Positions 17,969 to 27,490 are shown, numbered from the stretch's first letter. The stretch: DNA of 64,000 nucleotides from Cauispirillum nitrogeniifigens (GCF_049800675.1 NZ_JBLOOT010000008.1:151337-215336), one strand, 5' to 3'. The notes: generated by a model from the sequence alone, not told the origin. Numbers and translations: made by a program.

Positions 17969-18658
17969 ATGACCACCGTACACTCCGCCATTCAGGCCCT
18001 GCTGGCCGCCGCCAACGTGCCCGCCCACGAGGCCGAGCGCCGTCCGCCCAAGCCGGTGATCGCCATCTCCCGTGACCACGGCGCCCTGGGCCGCAAGATC
18101 GCCAACGCCCTGGCCCAGCGCCTGGACGTGCCGGTCTATGACCGCGAGATCCTCGACAAGATCGCCGAGCGCCTGAACACCGACCCGCAGACCCTGAAGA
18201 TGCTCGACGAGTGCGTCGCCCGCGCCCGCGACATGTGGATGGTCCGCCTGTTCACCGGCATCGACCTGTCCGAGGACGCCTACCGCAACCATCTGGTCAA
18301 CGTGATCTTCAGCCTGGCGCGCTCCGGCGGCATCATCCTGGGACGCGGTGCCAACGTCGTGCTGTCGACCTCCTGCGCCCTGCGCGTGCGGGTCATCGCC
18401 TCGCCCGAGACCTGCACCAAGCGGGTGGTGGAACGCTACAAGATCACCGAGGAGGAGGCCCGCCAGCAGATCGAGGCGGTCAACCACAACCGTGGCCGCT
18501 TCGTCTGGGAGATGTTCCAGCACCGCGTCTCCGACTCCACCAACTTCGACCTCGTCATCAACACCGACCGCCTCCAGGCGGCCGATGAGGTGGTCGACAT
18601 GGTGATGGCCGCCTATGCCGGCATCGTCAGCGTGCGCGAGGCCGAAGGCACCTGCTAG
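17969..18658 (+). CDS. Cytidylate-kinase-like family protein
   Basis: Protein of 229 residues of the cytidylate kinase-like (AAK/Cytidylate_kin2) group of P-loop kinases. The N-terminal loop reads ISRDHGALGRKIANALA (about 33-49), the degenerate nucleotide-binding loop of this family, followed by YDREILDKIA. A nucleotide-kinase-type segment RVIASPETCTKRVVERYKI lies in the middle, and the end has NFDLVINTDRLQAADEVVDM, as in related kinases. The true substrate in this family is generally not established. ATG 17969 follows AGGAGGGCGTC. It is 150 bases after cheZ, same strand, separated by a hairpin, so probably its own unit. Confidence 0.82.
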   Translation: MTTVHSAIQALLAAANVPAHEAERRPPKPVIAISRDHGALGRKIANALAQRLDVPVYDREILDKIAERLNTDPQTLKMLDECVARARDMWMVRLFTGIDLSEDAYRNHLVNVIFSLARSGGIILGRGANVVLSTSCALRVRVIASPETCTKRVVERYKITEEEARQQIEAVNHNRGRFVWEMFQHRVSDSTNFDLVINTDRLQAADEVVDMVMAAYAGIVSVREAEGTC

Positions 18659-18680
18659 GCCCGCCCACGGCGCCGCTCCC

Positions 18681-18720
18681 GAGTCGCGGTGTTCGAGTCG
18701 CGGTTCGAATCGCGGTTCGA
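18681..18720. repeat. Short tandem repeat of GTTCGAATCGCG-type units
   Basis: Three imperfect copies of a 12-bp unit (GTTCGAGTCGCG, GTTCGAATCGCG and a partial GTTCGAATT) follow a related GAGTCGCG. They lie just after the kinase-like gene stop. No function is evident. Confidence 0.7.
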
Positions 18721-18775
18721 ATTGGGGGGCGGGACCGGCGCGGGTGGGTGTGCATACACCTGGGGGAAGTCTTGT

Positions 18776-18850
18776 CGTCCGGGAGACAATTCCCGGACGC
18801 AGCCCCGGACGAAAGGCAGAGGCCACCGGCGCATCCCGCCGGTGGCCTCT
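18776..18850 (+). terminator. Two consecutive hairpins in the 521-base gap after the cytidylate-kinase-like gene
   Basis: First hairpin: CGTCCGGGA (18776-18784) with TCCCGGACG (18791-18799), loop of six. Second: AGAGGCCACCGGC (18818-18830) with GCCGGTGGCCTCT (18838-18850), loop GCATCCC, followed by CTCATT. The second is a good terminator stem with a poor T-run. The rest of 18659-19179 holds no convincing gene; frames there lack codon bias and binding sites. Confidence 0.6.
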
Positions 18851-19179
18851 CTCATTGGGCATAAGACCGGGGTTTTCGGGCCTTTTCGCCCCTTTTCGGC
18901 TTGCGCGCCGCAGCCCCCAAGGGCCATGCTTGGAACCGCATCACGTTAAGGTGGTGATCCGTCGATGGCGCGGTGTGCCACGGACGCCAATACCTGACGC
19001 GAAGCGACGAAATGGAACAAAAACCGGCGTCCCGTGTTTCACAAGATGTCGCGCACGCAAGGCTGGTCGAACAGCGCGCGGCATCAGGGCCCGTCTCAAG
19101 AGGCCCGGAGCACCGAACGCGGTGAACAAAATGGGGGGGCACCGGACGCGAGAGCCGGAGCCTTCCGGGGAGGTCCGCC

Positions 19180-19584
19180 ATGACGCCTGCCGTCACCCAT
19201 GGCCGTGCCGTGTATCGCCCGTCGCTCACGCGGGTGCTGGCGATACTGGCGTTCGGCGCCGCGGTTTCCGGCAGCGCCGTCGCCGCCGTGTCATCGGCCG
19301 CGCGGGCTGATCAGGACCACCCCATCACGCTTGAGGTCATCCATCTGCGGGATCCCATGGCCTACCAGGCCTCCTGCGAAGTCACCGATGGCCTCGGCAC
19401 GACGCGCGCCAGCAGCTTCGCGGGGGAAACGAACAGTTCGGTTCGCTTCCTTGGCACCCGCGTGGCCTGCCGTCTGCGCGCCACCGATGCGGGGCCGTTC
19501 CAGGTCACGCTGCGCAGTGCCGGAACCGTGCTGGCGCGAGCCCGGGGTACGGCGGAGCAGCCCGTGATCATCGCGGCCCGCTGA
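19180..19584 (+). CDS. Small secreted protein of unknown function
   Basis: Protein of 134 residues with a likely signal peptide: a positively charged start (residues 1-17), a hydrophobic stretch (about 18-40) and ASSAARA before the mature part. The mature segment of about 90 residues contains two cysteines (one in ASCEV, one in VACRL) that could form a disulfide, and alternating beta-type strands. I recognise no family. ATG 19180 follows GGGGAGGTCCGCC. It is closed by a strong intrinsic terminator, so it is probably monocistronic. The adjacent FecR/RTX gene is separate. Confidence 0.68.
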   Translation: MTPAVTHGRAVYRPSLTRVLAILAFGAAVSGSAVAAVSSAARADQDHPITLEVIHLRDPMAYQASCEVTDGLGTTRASSFAGETNSSVRFLGTRVACRLRATDAGPFQVTLRSAGTVLARARGTAEQPVIIAAR

Positions 19585-19656
19585 GCGAGGCGCCCGCCTC
19601 CGCCTCCTCGCCTGCCTCCCAAGGCGGCCGGGCGCCTCGCTCCCTCTCTTTTTCCG
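19585..19656 (+). terminator. Rho-independent terminator
   Basis: Perfect 12-bp stem GCGAGGCGCCCG (19585-19596) with CGGGCGCCTCGC (19629-19640), starting right after the stop of the small secreted protein gene and followed by TCCCTCTCTTTTTCC. Confidence 0.75.
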
Positions 19657-19821
19657 GTTGGAAACCTTGGCGGCCCCATCAACCCATTGTCCCGGCTAGG
19701 GTCTTTCATTTGACCGCGCCCGAGCGGGGGGCATCCCCGATTTTTGTGTGGTGAGAGGCGGTTAGCCGCCGCAAAATGCCTGTCGCGCCGGACCGGGCGC
19801 GTCGCGGAGCAAGAGGTCTTC

Positions 19822-22800
19822 ATGGGCAATCAGCAGTTGGTTCCGTCCACCCCGTCGGGGGAGGCCACGCCGGCCGATGCCGCGCCGCAGCTTGCCCAGG
19901 CCGAACCGCCCATCGGCACCATCGAGGCCGTCACCGGCACGGCGACCATCGTGCGGGCCGACGGAACCCGCCACGCCGCCCAGCCCGGCGATACGGTCTT
20001 TGCCGGTGATACGGTGGAAACCGGCGCCAACGCCACCATCGGCCTGACCTTCGTGGACGGCACCCAGTTCGCCCTCGGCGCCAGGGGCCGCATGGTTCTG
20101 GACGAAATGGTGTTCGACCCGGCTTCGGGCGACGGCGCGGCCAGCTTCAACCTGCTGGCGGGCACCTTCTCCTTCGTCTCCGGCCAACTGGCCAAGGCGG
20201 GGCCGGACGCCATGAAGGTCGGCACTCCGGTGGCGACCATCGGCATTCGCGGCACCTCGGGCACCATCGGCGTCGGCAGCGGCGGCGACGGATCGCAGTT
20301 GCAGGTGGTCCTGGTGCCCGACGCCGATGGCACGGTCGGCGAGATCCTGGTCACCACCCCCGACGGCCAGACCTACACCCTGAACCTGCCGCTGGGCGCC
20401 CTGAGCGTCTCCGGCCCGCTGGTGCAGACCTACACCATGACGCCGCTGGAGTTCGAGCAGACCTTCGGCGAGGTGCTGCGCTCCCTGCCGTCGGGCAGCC
20501 AGCAGATCTTCAACGAGATCCAGCAGGTGCCGCCGCCGGAGGACGTCCCCGACGCGCCGGAAGGCCCGCAGGGGCCGCCGGACCAGCCCCCCGGCCCGCG
20601 CCCCGGATTCCTGGATCCTGCCGATCCCACGGCGCCGCCGCGCCCCGTCGTCCCCGAACCTCCGGTGCAGACGGTCCCGCCGGTCCTGACCGTGACCCCG
20701 CCACCGGGGGAGCCCGGCCGGCCGCAGCCGACGCGGGAACCCGAACCGACGGAGGAACCCGAACCCACGGAGGAACCGGAGCCGACCGAGGAACCCGAGC
20801 CCACGGAGGAACCCGAACCGACCGAGGAGCCCGTCGACACCCACGCCCAGGGCCGCGCCGTGGGCGAAACGGTCTTCGACAAGTCGGAAAGCGCGCTGCA
20901 CTGGACGGTGACCGGCGACGCGGCGGCGAACACCATCTTCACCGGCAGCGGCAACGACACCATCAACTCCGGTGGCGGTGACGACATCGTCATGTCCTCC
21001 GGCGGGAACGACACGATCAACGCCGGCGCCGGCAACGACTACATCATCGGCGGCAGCGGCGCGGGGGATGACGTCTACGACGGCGGCGCGGGCTCCGACT
21101 GGGTGGCCTACGCCTCGGCCTCGCGGTCGATCACCGTGCATCTGGCCGGCGCGGCGGGCTATCCGCTGGCCGGGCGGGCGGTCGGGCTGGACATCGGCAC
21201 CGACGTCCTGACGGGCATCGAGAACGTCATCGGCGGGCATGGCAATGACACCATCGTCGGCAACGCCCAGGCCAACTTCCTGATGGGCGGCGGCGGTGAC
21301 GACCTGCTGGCCGGCGGTGGCGGCGGCGACATCATCGTCGGCGGCGACGGCAACGACACCATCGTCGGCGGCGGGACCGGGGACAACCTGTACGACGGCG
21401 GCGAGGGCGAGGACTGGGTCAGCTACGCCACCACCACGCGCGGCGTGATCGTCGATCTGAACAACAACGCGGCGCTCGGCGATGAACTCGGCCGCGACGC
21501 GTTCCTCAACATCGAGCACGTCCAGGGCGGCGCCGGCAACGACAGCCTGATCGGCGGCGCCGGCCGCAACATCCTGATCGGCGGCGCCGGCGACGACCTC
21601 CTTGACGGGGGCGCGGGTGACGACACCCTGGTCGGCGGCGCCGGCCGCGATACCCTGACCTTTTCCGCCACCGTCGGCGTGCGCGTCAACCTGGCGACCG
21701 GGCGGGCGGAGGGCAACGGCTCGGGCCGGGATACCCTGTCGGGCATCGAGAACGTGATCGGCACCCAGGGCAACGACAACCTGACCGGCGATGCCGGGGC
21801 CAACCTGCTTGAGGGCGGGGCGGGCGACGACATCCTCGACGGCGGGGCCGGCAACGACACCCTGCGCGGCGGCGACGGCAACAACATCCTGAAGTCCCTG
21901 TCGGGCAACAACACCTTCGTCGGCGGCGCCGGCCGGGACAGCATGGTCGGCGGCTCCGGGGCCGACACCTACGTGCTGGCGGACGGCGGGCAGGCCACCC
22001 TCAGCGACAGCGGCGGGCGCGACGTCCTCGACCTGACCGCCTGGGGCGAGGCGGCGTGGTTTGAACGCAGCGGGGATGCCCTGGTGGCGTCGGACGACGA
22101 TGGGTCGCGGGTGCGCGTGGACGGCTACTTCTCCGGCGGCGCGCTGGAAACCGTGCGCACCACCGCCGGCACCTACGTGTTCACCGGCGCCGCCGTCGGC
22201 GGCCTGGCCAATGACCTGATGTTCGGCGGCCTGGGCGGCGACAGCCTGAGCGGCGGCGGCGGCAACGACTTCCTCGACGGCGGGGCCGGCAACGACAGCC
22301 TGAGTGGCGGTGCCGGCAACGACATCCTGGTCGGCGGGGCGGGCGCCGACACCCTCGATGGCGGGATTGGCGACGACACGTTGGTCGGCGGACCGGGGGC
22401 GGACAGCCTGCTCGGCGGCGCCGGGGACGACCTCTACGTACTGTCGTCGGGCGGCGGCATGATCCACGATACCGCGGGCAACGACACGCTCGACATCACC
22501 CACTTGCCCGACGGGCCGGTGTTCCTGCGCCGGGCCGGTGAGTCCTTGCGTCTCGAAATGGCCTTTGCCAGTCCCATCCTCGTGCAGGGTCACTTTGGGG
22601 CCGGGCGGATCGAGCATGTCTGGGACGGCGGCGAACAGCGCTGGGACATCCTCCACAATCAGCTGGCCGGCACCGCCGGCCACGACATCCTGATCGTGTG
22701 GTCGCCGGATCAGGGCCATGGCCTGTCCCCGGCGGCGACCGTCGCGGGCGGCCTGGGGAACGACACGTTCTTCCTGGAGAACAACGGCCACGGCCTGACC

Positions 22801-24033
22801 ATCAACGGCGGGGCCGGCCGCGACGAGTTCGTCCTCGATCCGCTGGCGAGCCACACCTGGGGCATCCTCAATGGCGGCGCCGGCTATGACGTGATGGTGC
22901 TCCACGGCGCCATCGACTACCGGGGCAACGCCGCGACGACGGGCATGGAGGAACTGCGCCTGGAGGGGGCCGGGACCGTCACCCTCGATGGCAACGACTT
23001 CGGGCCGGCCCTGCACCTTGACATCGCCAGCGGCATCACCGGGCTGGAGGTCCACGCCGACACCCCGGACGGGCAGGGCAGCTACAATGTCGATCTGTCG
23101 GGGTGGACCTTCGGCGGCGCCAGCCGGCCGGTGGTCACGCTGCACGGCACCGACACCCTGCTGGCCCACCAGACGCTGATCGGCAGCGGCGGCAATGACG
23201 AGATCATCGCCGGCGCCGGCACCGCCGCGGCTTACGGCGGTGCCGGGGACGACTACCTCCACGCCAACGAAAAGCACGGCGCCCTCTTCGACGGCGGCAG
23301 CGGCGCCAACACCATCAGCTTCGCCACCCTGTCCTCCGGCTATGGCGTCTACGTCGACCTGGCGTATGAGGAGGCCGGCGACATGGCCTACAATTGGTCG
23401 ATCCAGGTGCGGAACTTCGACACCATCGTCGGCAGCCATGCTTCGGATGAACTGTGGGGCGACGACGGGGCCAACGTCATCTACGGCAGCACCGGGGGCG
23501 GCAACGACACGCTGGCCGGACGGGGCGGTGACGACATCCTCTACACCGATGGCGGCTGGGTGCAGGGCGGGCGCGGCAACGACATCCTGTCGGCGGTCGA
23601 CCCCAACACCGGGTTCGCGGCCAGCGGGTCGGTCCGCTACTCCTTCGAGGACATCACCACTCTGGCCGACATCGGCGACTTTGGCGTCGACACCATCGTC
23701 GGCTGGCGGAGCAGCGACGCCATCTATGTCCGTTCCGCGTACACCGACCTTGCCAGCGGCACCAACCCGGTCTTCGACTCCTTCATGTCCTTCGCCAATC
23801 CCTACTATGCCGAGGTTGACGAGAACGGCACCATGACCGGCGGCTTCGCCCATCTGGGCGGCTTCGTGGTGGTGGACAGCGGCGACGACCTGGAACTGTG
23901 GTACACCGAGGGAACGTCGGCACAGTTCGCCGCCGGCACGGCGCAGAGCTACCAGATCGCCGTGCTGGAGGACGCCACCCTGGGCCAGATCTCGGCCGGC
24001 AACATCCTGGCGACCAACCTCATTCCGTCGTGA
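19822..24033 (+). CDS. Large FecR-domain/RTX calcium-binding repeat protein, probably secreted by a type I system
   Basis: Protein of 1,403 residues. After a short leader without a Sec signal, a FecR-type domain spans about residues 30-175 (GTATIVRADG, GDTVFAGDTVETG, FVDGTQFALG, GTPVATIGIRGTSG). A Pro-rich linker (about 235-340) ends in PEPTEE repeats. From about 370 onward come blocks of RTX nonapeptides of GGxGNDxL type (for example GGAGNDTL, GGGGNDFL), which bind calcium outside the cell, separated by beta-rich spacers. The C-terminus (NILATNLIPS) is non-cleaved-signal-like. The FecR-RTX layout resembles large bacterial adhesins and hemolysin-like proteins. The start is ATG 19822 with AAGAGG upstream. 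No secretion genes are nearby; the function is inferred. Confidence 0.9.
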   Translation: MGNQQLVPSTPSGEATPADAAPQLAQAEPPIGTIEAVTGTATIVRADGTRHAAQPGDTVFAGDTVETGANATIGLTFVDGTQFALGARGRMVLDEMVFDPASGDGAASFNLLAGTFSFVSGQLAKAGPDAMKVGTPVATIGIRGTSGTIGVGSGGDGSQLQVVLVPDADGTVGEILVTTPDGQTYTLNLPLGALSVSGPLVQTYTMTPLEFEQTFGEVLRSLPSGSQQIFNEIQQVPPPEDVPDAPEGPQGPPDQPPGPRPGFLDPADPTAPPRPVVPEPPVQTVPPVLTVTPPPGEPGRPQPTREPEPTEEPEPTEEPEPTEEPEPTEEPEPTEEPVDTHAQGRAVGETVFDKSESALHWTVTGDAAANTIFTGSGNDTINSGGGDDIVMSSGGNDTINAGAGNDYIIGGSGAGDDVYDGGAGSDWVAYASASRSITVHLAGAAGYPLAGRAVGLDIGTDVLTGIENVIGGHGNDTIVGNAQANFLMGGGGDDLLAGGGGGDIIVGGDGNDTIVGGGTGDNLYDGGEGEDWVSYATTTRGVIVDLNNNAALGDELGRDAFLNIEHVQGGAGNDSLIGGAGRNILIGGAGDDLLDGGAGDDTLVGGAGRDTLTFSATVGVRVNLATGRAEGNGSGRDTLSGIENVIGTQGNDNLTGDAGANLLEGGAGDDILDGGAGNDTLRGGDGNNILKSLSGNNTFVGGAGRDSMVGGSGADTYVLADGGQATLSDSGGRDVLDLTAWGEAAWFERSGDALVASDDDGSRVRVDGYFSGGALETVRTTAGTYVFTGAAVGGLANDLMFGGLGGDSLSGGGGNDFLDGGAGNDSLSGGAGNDILVGGAGADTLDGGIGDDTLVGGPGADSLLGGAGDDLYVLSSGGGMIHDTAGNDTLDITHLPDGPVFLRRAGESLRLEMAFASPILVQGHFGAGRIEHVWDGGEQRWDILHNQLAGTAGHDILIVWSPDQGHGLSPAATVAGGLGNDTFFLENNGHGLTINGGAGRDEFVLDPLASHTWGILNGGAGYDVMVLHGAIDYRGNAATTGMEELRLEGAGTVTLDGNDFGPALHLDIASGITGLEVHADTPDGQGSYNVDLSGWTFGGASRPVVTLHGTDTLLAHQTLIGSGGNDEIIAGAGTAAAYGGAGDDYLHANEKHGALFDGGSGANTISFATLSSGYGVYVDLAYEEAGDMAYNWSIQVRNFDTIVGSHASDELWGDDGANVIYGSTGGGNDTLAGRGGDDILYTDGGWVQGGRGNDILSAVDPNTGFAASGSVRYSFEDITTLADIGDFGVDTIVGWRSSDAIYVRSAYTDLASGTNPVFDSFMSFANPYYAEVDENGTMTGGFAHLGGFVVVDSGDDLELWYTEGTSAQFAAGTAQSYQIAVLEDATLGQISAGNILATNLIPS
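20737..20826 (+). repeat. Five tandem 18-bp units encoding PEPTEE repeats
   Basis: Units of the form GAACCCGAACCGACGGAG at 20737, 20755, 20773, 20791 and 20809, followed by a partial copy. They encode Glu-Pro-Glu-Pro-Thr-Glu linkers between the FecR-like and RTX parts. Silent differences between units show they are selected as protein; copy number may vary by slippage. Confidence 0.95.
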
Positions 24034-24067
24034 CCGTGGAGGGGACGGGGGAGGGGACGGGGGGCGG

Positions 24068-27000
24068 TCAGCGCCGCCCCAGCGTCCTCAGCGCCCGGTC
24101 GATCCACAGGGCGGTCTGCTTTTCCGGCAGGCCGTTCAGGGACAGCCGGGCGCGCAGGGCGACGTAGTCCACCGCCTCCAGCGGCTGATCCTGGTTGGAG
24201 CAGGTGAACACCACCCGCGTCTCCCCCGTCACCGGGTCCCGCTGCGGTTGCAGGCACTGAGCGCAGATCTCCTTCATCATGCACTGCATGGGGCTGTTGA
24301 CCGATGCCACGCCGGTCGCCTCGGGCTTGAGGAAGGGCGCCAGCAGGCCGCGCCGGGCCCGCGCCACGGCGCCCATCATGCCGTCCGAGCCGATGGCGAT
24401 GATATGGTCGACCTCCGCCAGCGGAATGTCCGCCGGCCCCAGGTCGCCGCGCCCATAGGCGGCCATGGCCTCGACGATGGTGCCGACGACGGCCTTGTCC
24501 TGCGGCCGGCCGGGGGTGAACCCCGGCGCGACGTCGCAGCACCACACCACCACGTCGGCGGCGGCCTCGATGTCCTCGACCTTGAAGCGGCCGGTCGGCG
24601 CGCGGTAGCCGGCGAAGTACAGCACCCGCGATCCGGCCTCCCGCAGTGCCCGTCCGATGGAGAACAGCACGGCGTTGCCCAGCCCGCCGCCAGCCAGCAG
24701 CACCGTGCGGTCGGCGAGGATCTCCGTCGGAGCGCCGGTCGGCCCCATCAGCACCACCGGCTCCCCCGGCTCCAGCAGGGCGCAGAGGTCCGACGAGCCG
24801 CCCATCTCCAGCACGATCAGTCCGACCAGCCCCTGGGCGATGTCGGTCCAGGCGCCGGTCAGGGCCAGCCCCTCCATGGCCAGGGTGGCGCCGGGAACAC
24901 GGGCGGCGCGGGCCTCGAAGTTGTGCAGGCGGTAGAACTGGCCGGGTTCGAACATGCGGGCCGCCAGCGGGGCGCGGACCACCACCTCGACGATCTCCGG
25001 GGCCAGCCGGGTGACGGCGGCCACCGTCGGCCGCAGGGCATCCTCCAGGCGGGCCAGCAGCGCCGGGCCGCTCACCCGCCGGGGCGGCCGGGCCATCAGC
25101 AGGCGGGTGACGACCGGCGCCCCGCGCTTGGCCGAGGCCATGGCCGACACCACCGACCCGGCGAAGCCGGGGTGCTGGTCGCCGAAGAAGCTGACCGCCC
25201 CGCCGTCGGGGCGCACGGCACGCAGCACCTGGGCCTCGGCCGGCTTGGGCGAGCGTTCCGGGCGCACCGGCGCGCCGCTGTCGTCCACCGCCTGGAAGAA
25301 GCCGTGGTCCAGGGCCACGCCCGGCTGCTCCCCGGCGAGGCTGACGTTGGGCACGGTGCCGGCGGCGACGATCACCGCGCGCGCCGGGATGGCCTCCTCC
25401 CCGCCGTCGGGGGAGGTGGTCCACAGCACGGCGGCGGCGCCCCAGCGGTCAACCACGATGCGGGCGGGGGCGCGGTGCTCGGTGAAGGTGATGCCTTCCT
25501 CCAGCGCCTTGTGCACTTCCTCGGGGTTGTTGCGATAGGCCGGGCTGTCGGTCAGGCCGCGCCGGTAGACCACCCGCACCCCGCCCCAGGCGTCGCACAG
25601 GGCACGCAGGCGCGGCGCCCGGCCTTCCTGCCGCGCCAGGGCGCGTTCGGCGCGGACGGCGCGGCCGTGGGCCAGGAACTCCTCGGCGATCTCCGCCTCC
25701 TCGGCAGTCCAGCGGGCGCGCACGGCGGCCTCGCCCCGCTCGGCCGCCAGGACTTCGTGGCGGTCGAGGAAGCGCTCCACCTGCACCGGGTAGTAGGCCA
25801 GCGCCTCGGTCGCGGCGTCGATGGCCGTCAGGCCGCCGCCGATGACCGCGACCGGCAGGCGCAGGTGCAGGTTGGCCACGCTGTCGCGCCGCGCCGCCCC
25901 GGTCAGTTGCAGCGTCATCAGGAAGTCCGACGCCTGCCGCACGCCCTTGGCCAGGCCGTTGTCCATGGCGATCAGCGTCGGCCGCCCGGCGCCCATGCAC
26001 AGGGCGACGTGGTCGAAGCCCATGGTGAAGGCCATGTCCTCGGTGAGGGTGCCGCCGTAGCGCACGCCGCCGAACAGGGCGAAGCCGGCGCGGCGTTCCA
26101 GCAGCAGGCGGATCACCGTCAGGAAGTTCTTGTCCCAGCGCACGGTGATGCCGTACTCGGCCACCCCGCCGACACCGCCGCTGGGCCGGCTGTCCAGCGG
26201 CTGCCACAGGCTGGCGGCCTCAAACACCGGCGAGGTGCGCAGGGCGGGGTCCAGGGGCTCGATCTTCAGGCCGTCGATCAGCGCCACCGTGTGGCCGTCG
26301 TTGAGCAGGTGGTGGGCAAGGGTCAGTCCCGCCGGCCCGGCGCCGACCACCAGCACCTTGCGGCCGCTGTCGGGCAGCGGCAGCGGACGGGTCAGGTTCA
26401 GCGGGTTCCAGCGGGTCAGCAGGCCATAGATCTCCACCCCCCACGGCAGGGCCAGCACGTCCTTGAGCACCCGCGTCTCGGCCTGGGGGATGTCGACCGG
26501 GTCGCGGCTCTGGTTCTGGTAGATGCAGGCGACCATGCAGTCGTTGCAGATGCGGTGCCCGGTGGCGGCGCACAGCGGATTGTCCACCACCACGATGGCC
26601 AGGGCGGCGATGGTCAGGCCGGCGCGCTTGGCCTCGTGCATCTCCGAGATCTTCTCGTCCAGCGGACAGCCGCGCATGACGCGGCCGTGCGGGTTGACCT
26701 GGAGCACCCCGCTCTTGCGGTCGTGCAGGCCCTTGGAGCAGCTGTCGAAGCCCTGGTGATGGCACAGGATGCAATAGTGCGCCTCCCCCAGCCCGCCGGC
26801 GAGGTCGCAGCCGGCATCGGTCAGGGCGAAGCCGTCGCGCTCGCGCGCCTCGCCGGCGAAGGCCAGCCCCCGGTCGGTCGGCGTCACCGGCACCAGGGCG
26901 GCGGGGTCACGCTTGCGCGGTGCCTTGAACAGGGCGTGGCCGGGCCTCGTGGCGGCGCGCCAGGCAGCGTAGCGGGCGGCGGTGTCCAGCGCCGCGTCGT

Positions 27001-27457
27001 CCCAAGTGGCGAGGCGGGCCGCGAACTCCGTCTCGGTGAAGGGGCCGCCCAGGGCCTGCTCCAGCGCCGGACCGTCGAAGCCGGCGGCAACCTCGGGCGG
27101 GTAGCGTTTCAGGGCATGGCGCTGGACGAACTGCCGGCGGGCCTCGAACAGCGGGTCGAGGGCGCGCACGGCGGCGGTGGCGGCGGCGACCTCCACCGCG
27201 ATGCCGAACAGGCGGGCGACGAAGTCCTCCAGGTGCGGCGCCAGGGCCAGCATCAGGGCCGAGGCTTCGGCAGGCGGCACGGCCGCCGGGTTCGCCCGTG
27301 CCGCCCGCAACTGCGTCGCCAGGACCGCGTCGGCGCGGTCGAGGGTTTCCAGAAAGGCGGCGTCCAGACGCTCCAGCCCCGCGCGCTCCATCAGGTCGGC
27401 GAAGCGGAGGCCATGTCCGAGGGTCAGGGGAGGGGCGAGAGGGGGAGTGCTGGGCAT
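24068..27457 (-). CDS. Large iron-sulfur flavoprotein: GltD/NfnB-like module fused to a PyrK/NfnA-like module
   Basis: Protein of 1,129 residues. A helical N-terminal region (about 1-215) of unknown type is followed by two cysteine sets for [4Fe-4S] clusters (C229, C232, C240, C264 and C296, C304, C307, C311), in the pattern of glutamate synthase small-subunit-type proteins. Then comes a FAD loop VVGAGPAGLTLA (370-381) and a second nucleotide loop VIGGGLTAIDAA (538-549). The C-terminal 320 residues are a ferredoxin-reductase-like unit: flavin segment EPGQFYRLHN (837-846), nucleotide loop LLAGGGLGNA (920-929), and cysteines C1059, C1065, C1068, C1086 suited to a [2Fe-2S] cluster as in PyrK/NfnA. 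Together this matches both Nfn subunits in one chain. The reaction is not known; ferredoxin/NAD(P)H electron transfer is inferred. ATG 27457 follows GGAGGG. Confidence 0.85.
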   Translation of the reverse strand: MPSTPPLAPPLTLGHGLRFADLMERAGLERLDAAFLETLDRADAVLATQLRAARANPAAVPPAEASALMLALAPHLEDFVARLFGIAVEVAAATAAVRALDPLFEARRQFVQRHALKRYPPEVAAGFDGPALEQALGGPFTETEFAARLATWDDAALDTAARYAAWRAATRPGHALFKAPRKRDPAALVPVTPTDRGLAFAGEARERDGFALTDAGCDLAGGLGEAHYCILCHHQGFDSCSKGLHDRKSGVLQVNPHGRVMRGCPLDEKISEMHEAKRAGLTIAALAIVVVDNPLCAATGHRICNDCMVACIYQNQSRDPVDIPQAETRVLKDVLALPWGVEIYGLLTRWNPLNLTRPLPLPDSGRKVLVVGAGPAGLTLAHHLLNDGHTVALIDGLKIEPLDPALRTSPVFEAASLWQPLDSRPSGGVGGVAEYGITVRWDKNFLTVIRLLLERRAGFALFGGVRYGGTLTEDMAFTMGFDHVALCMGAGRPTLIAMDNGLAKGVRQASDFLMTLQLTGAARRDSVANLHLRLPVAVIGGGLTAIDAATEALAYYPVQVERFLDRHEVLAAERGEAAVRARWTAEEAEIAEEFLAHGRAVRAERALARQEGRAPRLRALCDAWGGVRVVYRRGLTDSPAYRNNPEEVHKALEEGITFTEHRAPARIVVDRWGAAAVLWTTSPDGGEEAIPARAVIVAAGTVPNVSLAGEQPGVALDHGFFQAVDDSGAPVRPERSPKPAEAQVLRAVRPDGGAVSFFGDQHPGFAGSVVSAMASAKRGAPVVTRLLMARPPRRVSGPALLARLEDALRPTVAAVTRLAPEIVEVVVRAPLAARMFEPGQFYRLHNFEARAARVPGATLAMEGLALTGAWTDIAQGLVGLIVLEMGGSSDLCALLEPGEPVVLMGPTGAPTEILADRTVLLAGGGLGNAVLFSIGRALREAGSRVLYFAGYRAPTGRFKVEDIEAAADVVVWCCDVAPGFTPGRPQDKAVVGTIVEAMAAYGRGDLGPADIPLAEVDHIIAIGSDGMMGAVARARRGLLAPFLKPEATGVASVNSPMQCMMKEICAQCLQPQRDPVTGETRVVFTCSNQDQPLEAVDYVALRARLSLNGLPEKQTALWIDRALRTLGRR

Positions 27458-27490
27458 GGACTTTTTCCCTCCGCGATGAACCATCGGACC

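Noticed and set aside
20900..22440. Regularly spaced short repeats resembling a CRISPR array
   Set aside because: They are RTX codons in frame within a long gene, with no uniform repeat/spacer lengths.
19762..23853. A 1,363-codon open frame on the minus strand
   Set aside because: It is antisense to the FecR/RTX gene; its residues mirror the GGxGNDxL repeats, and long antisense frames are expected in such GC-rich coding DNA.
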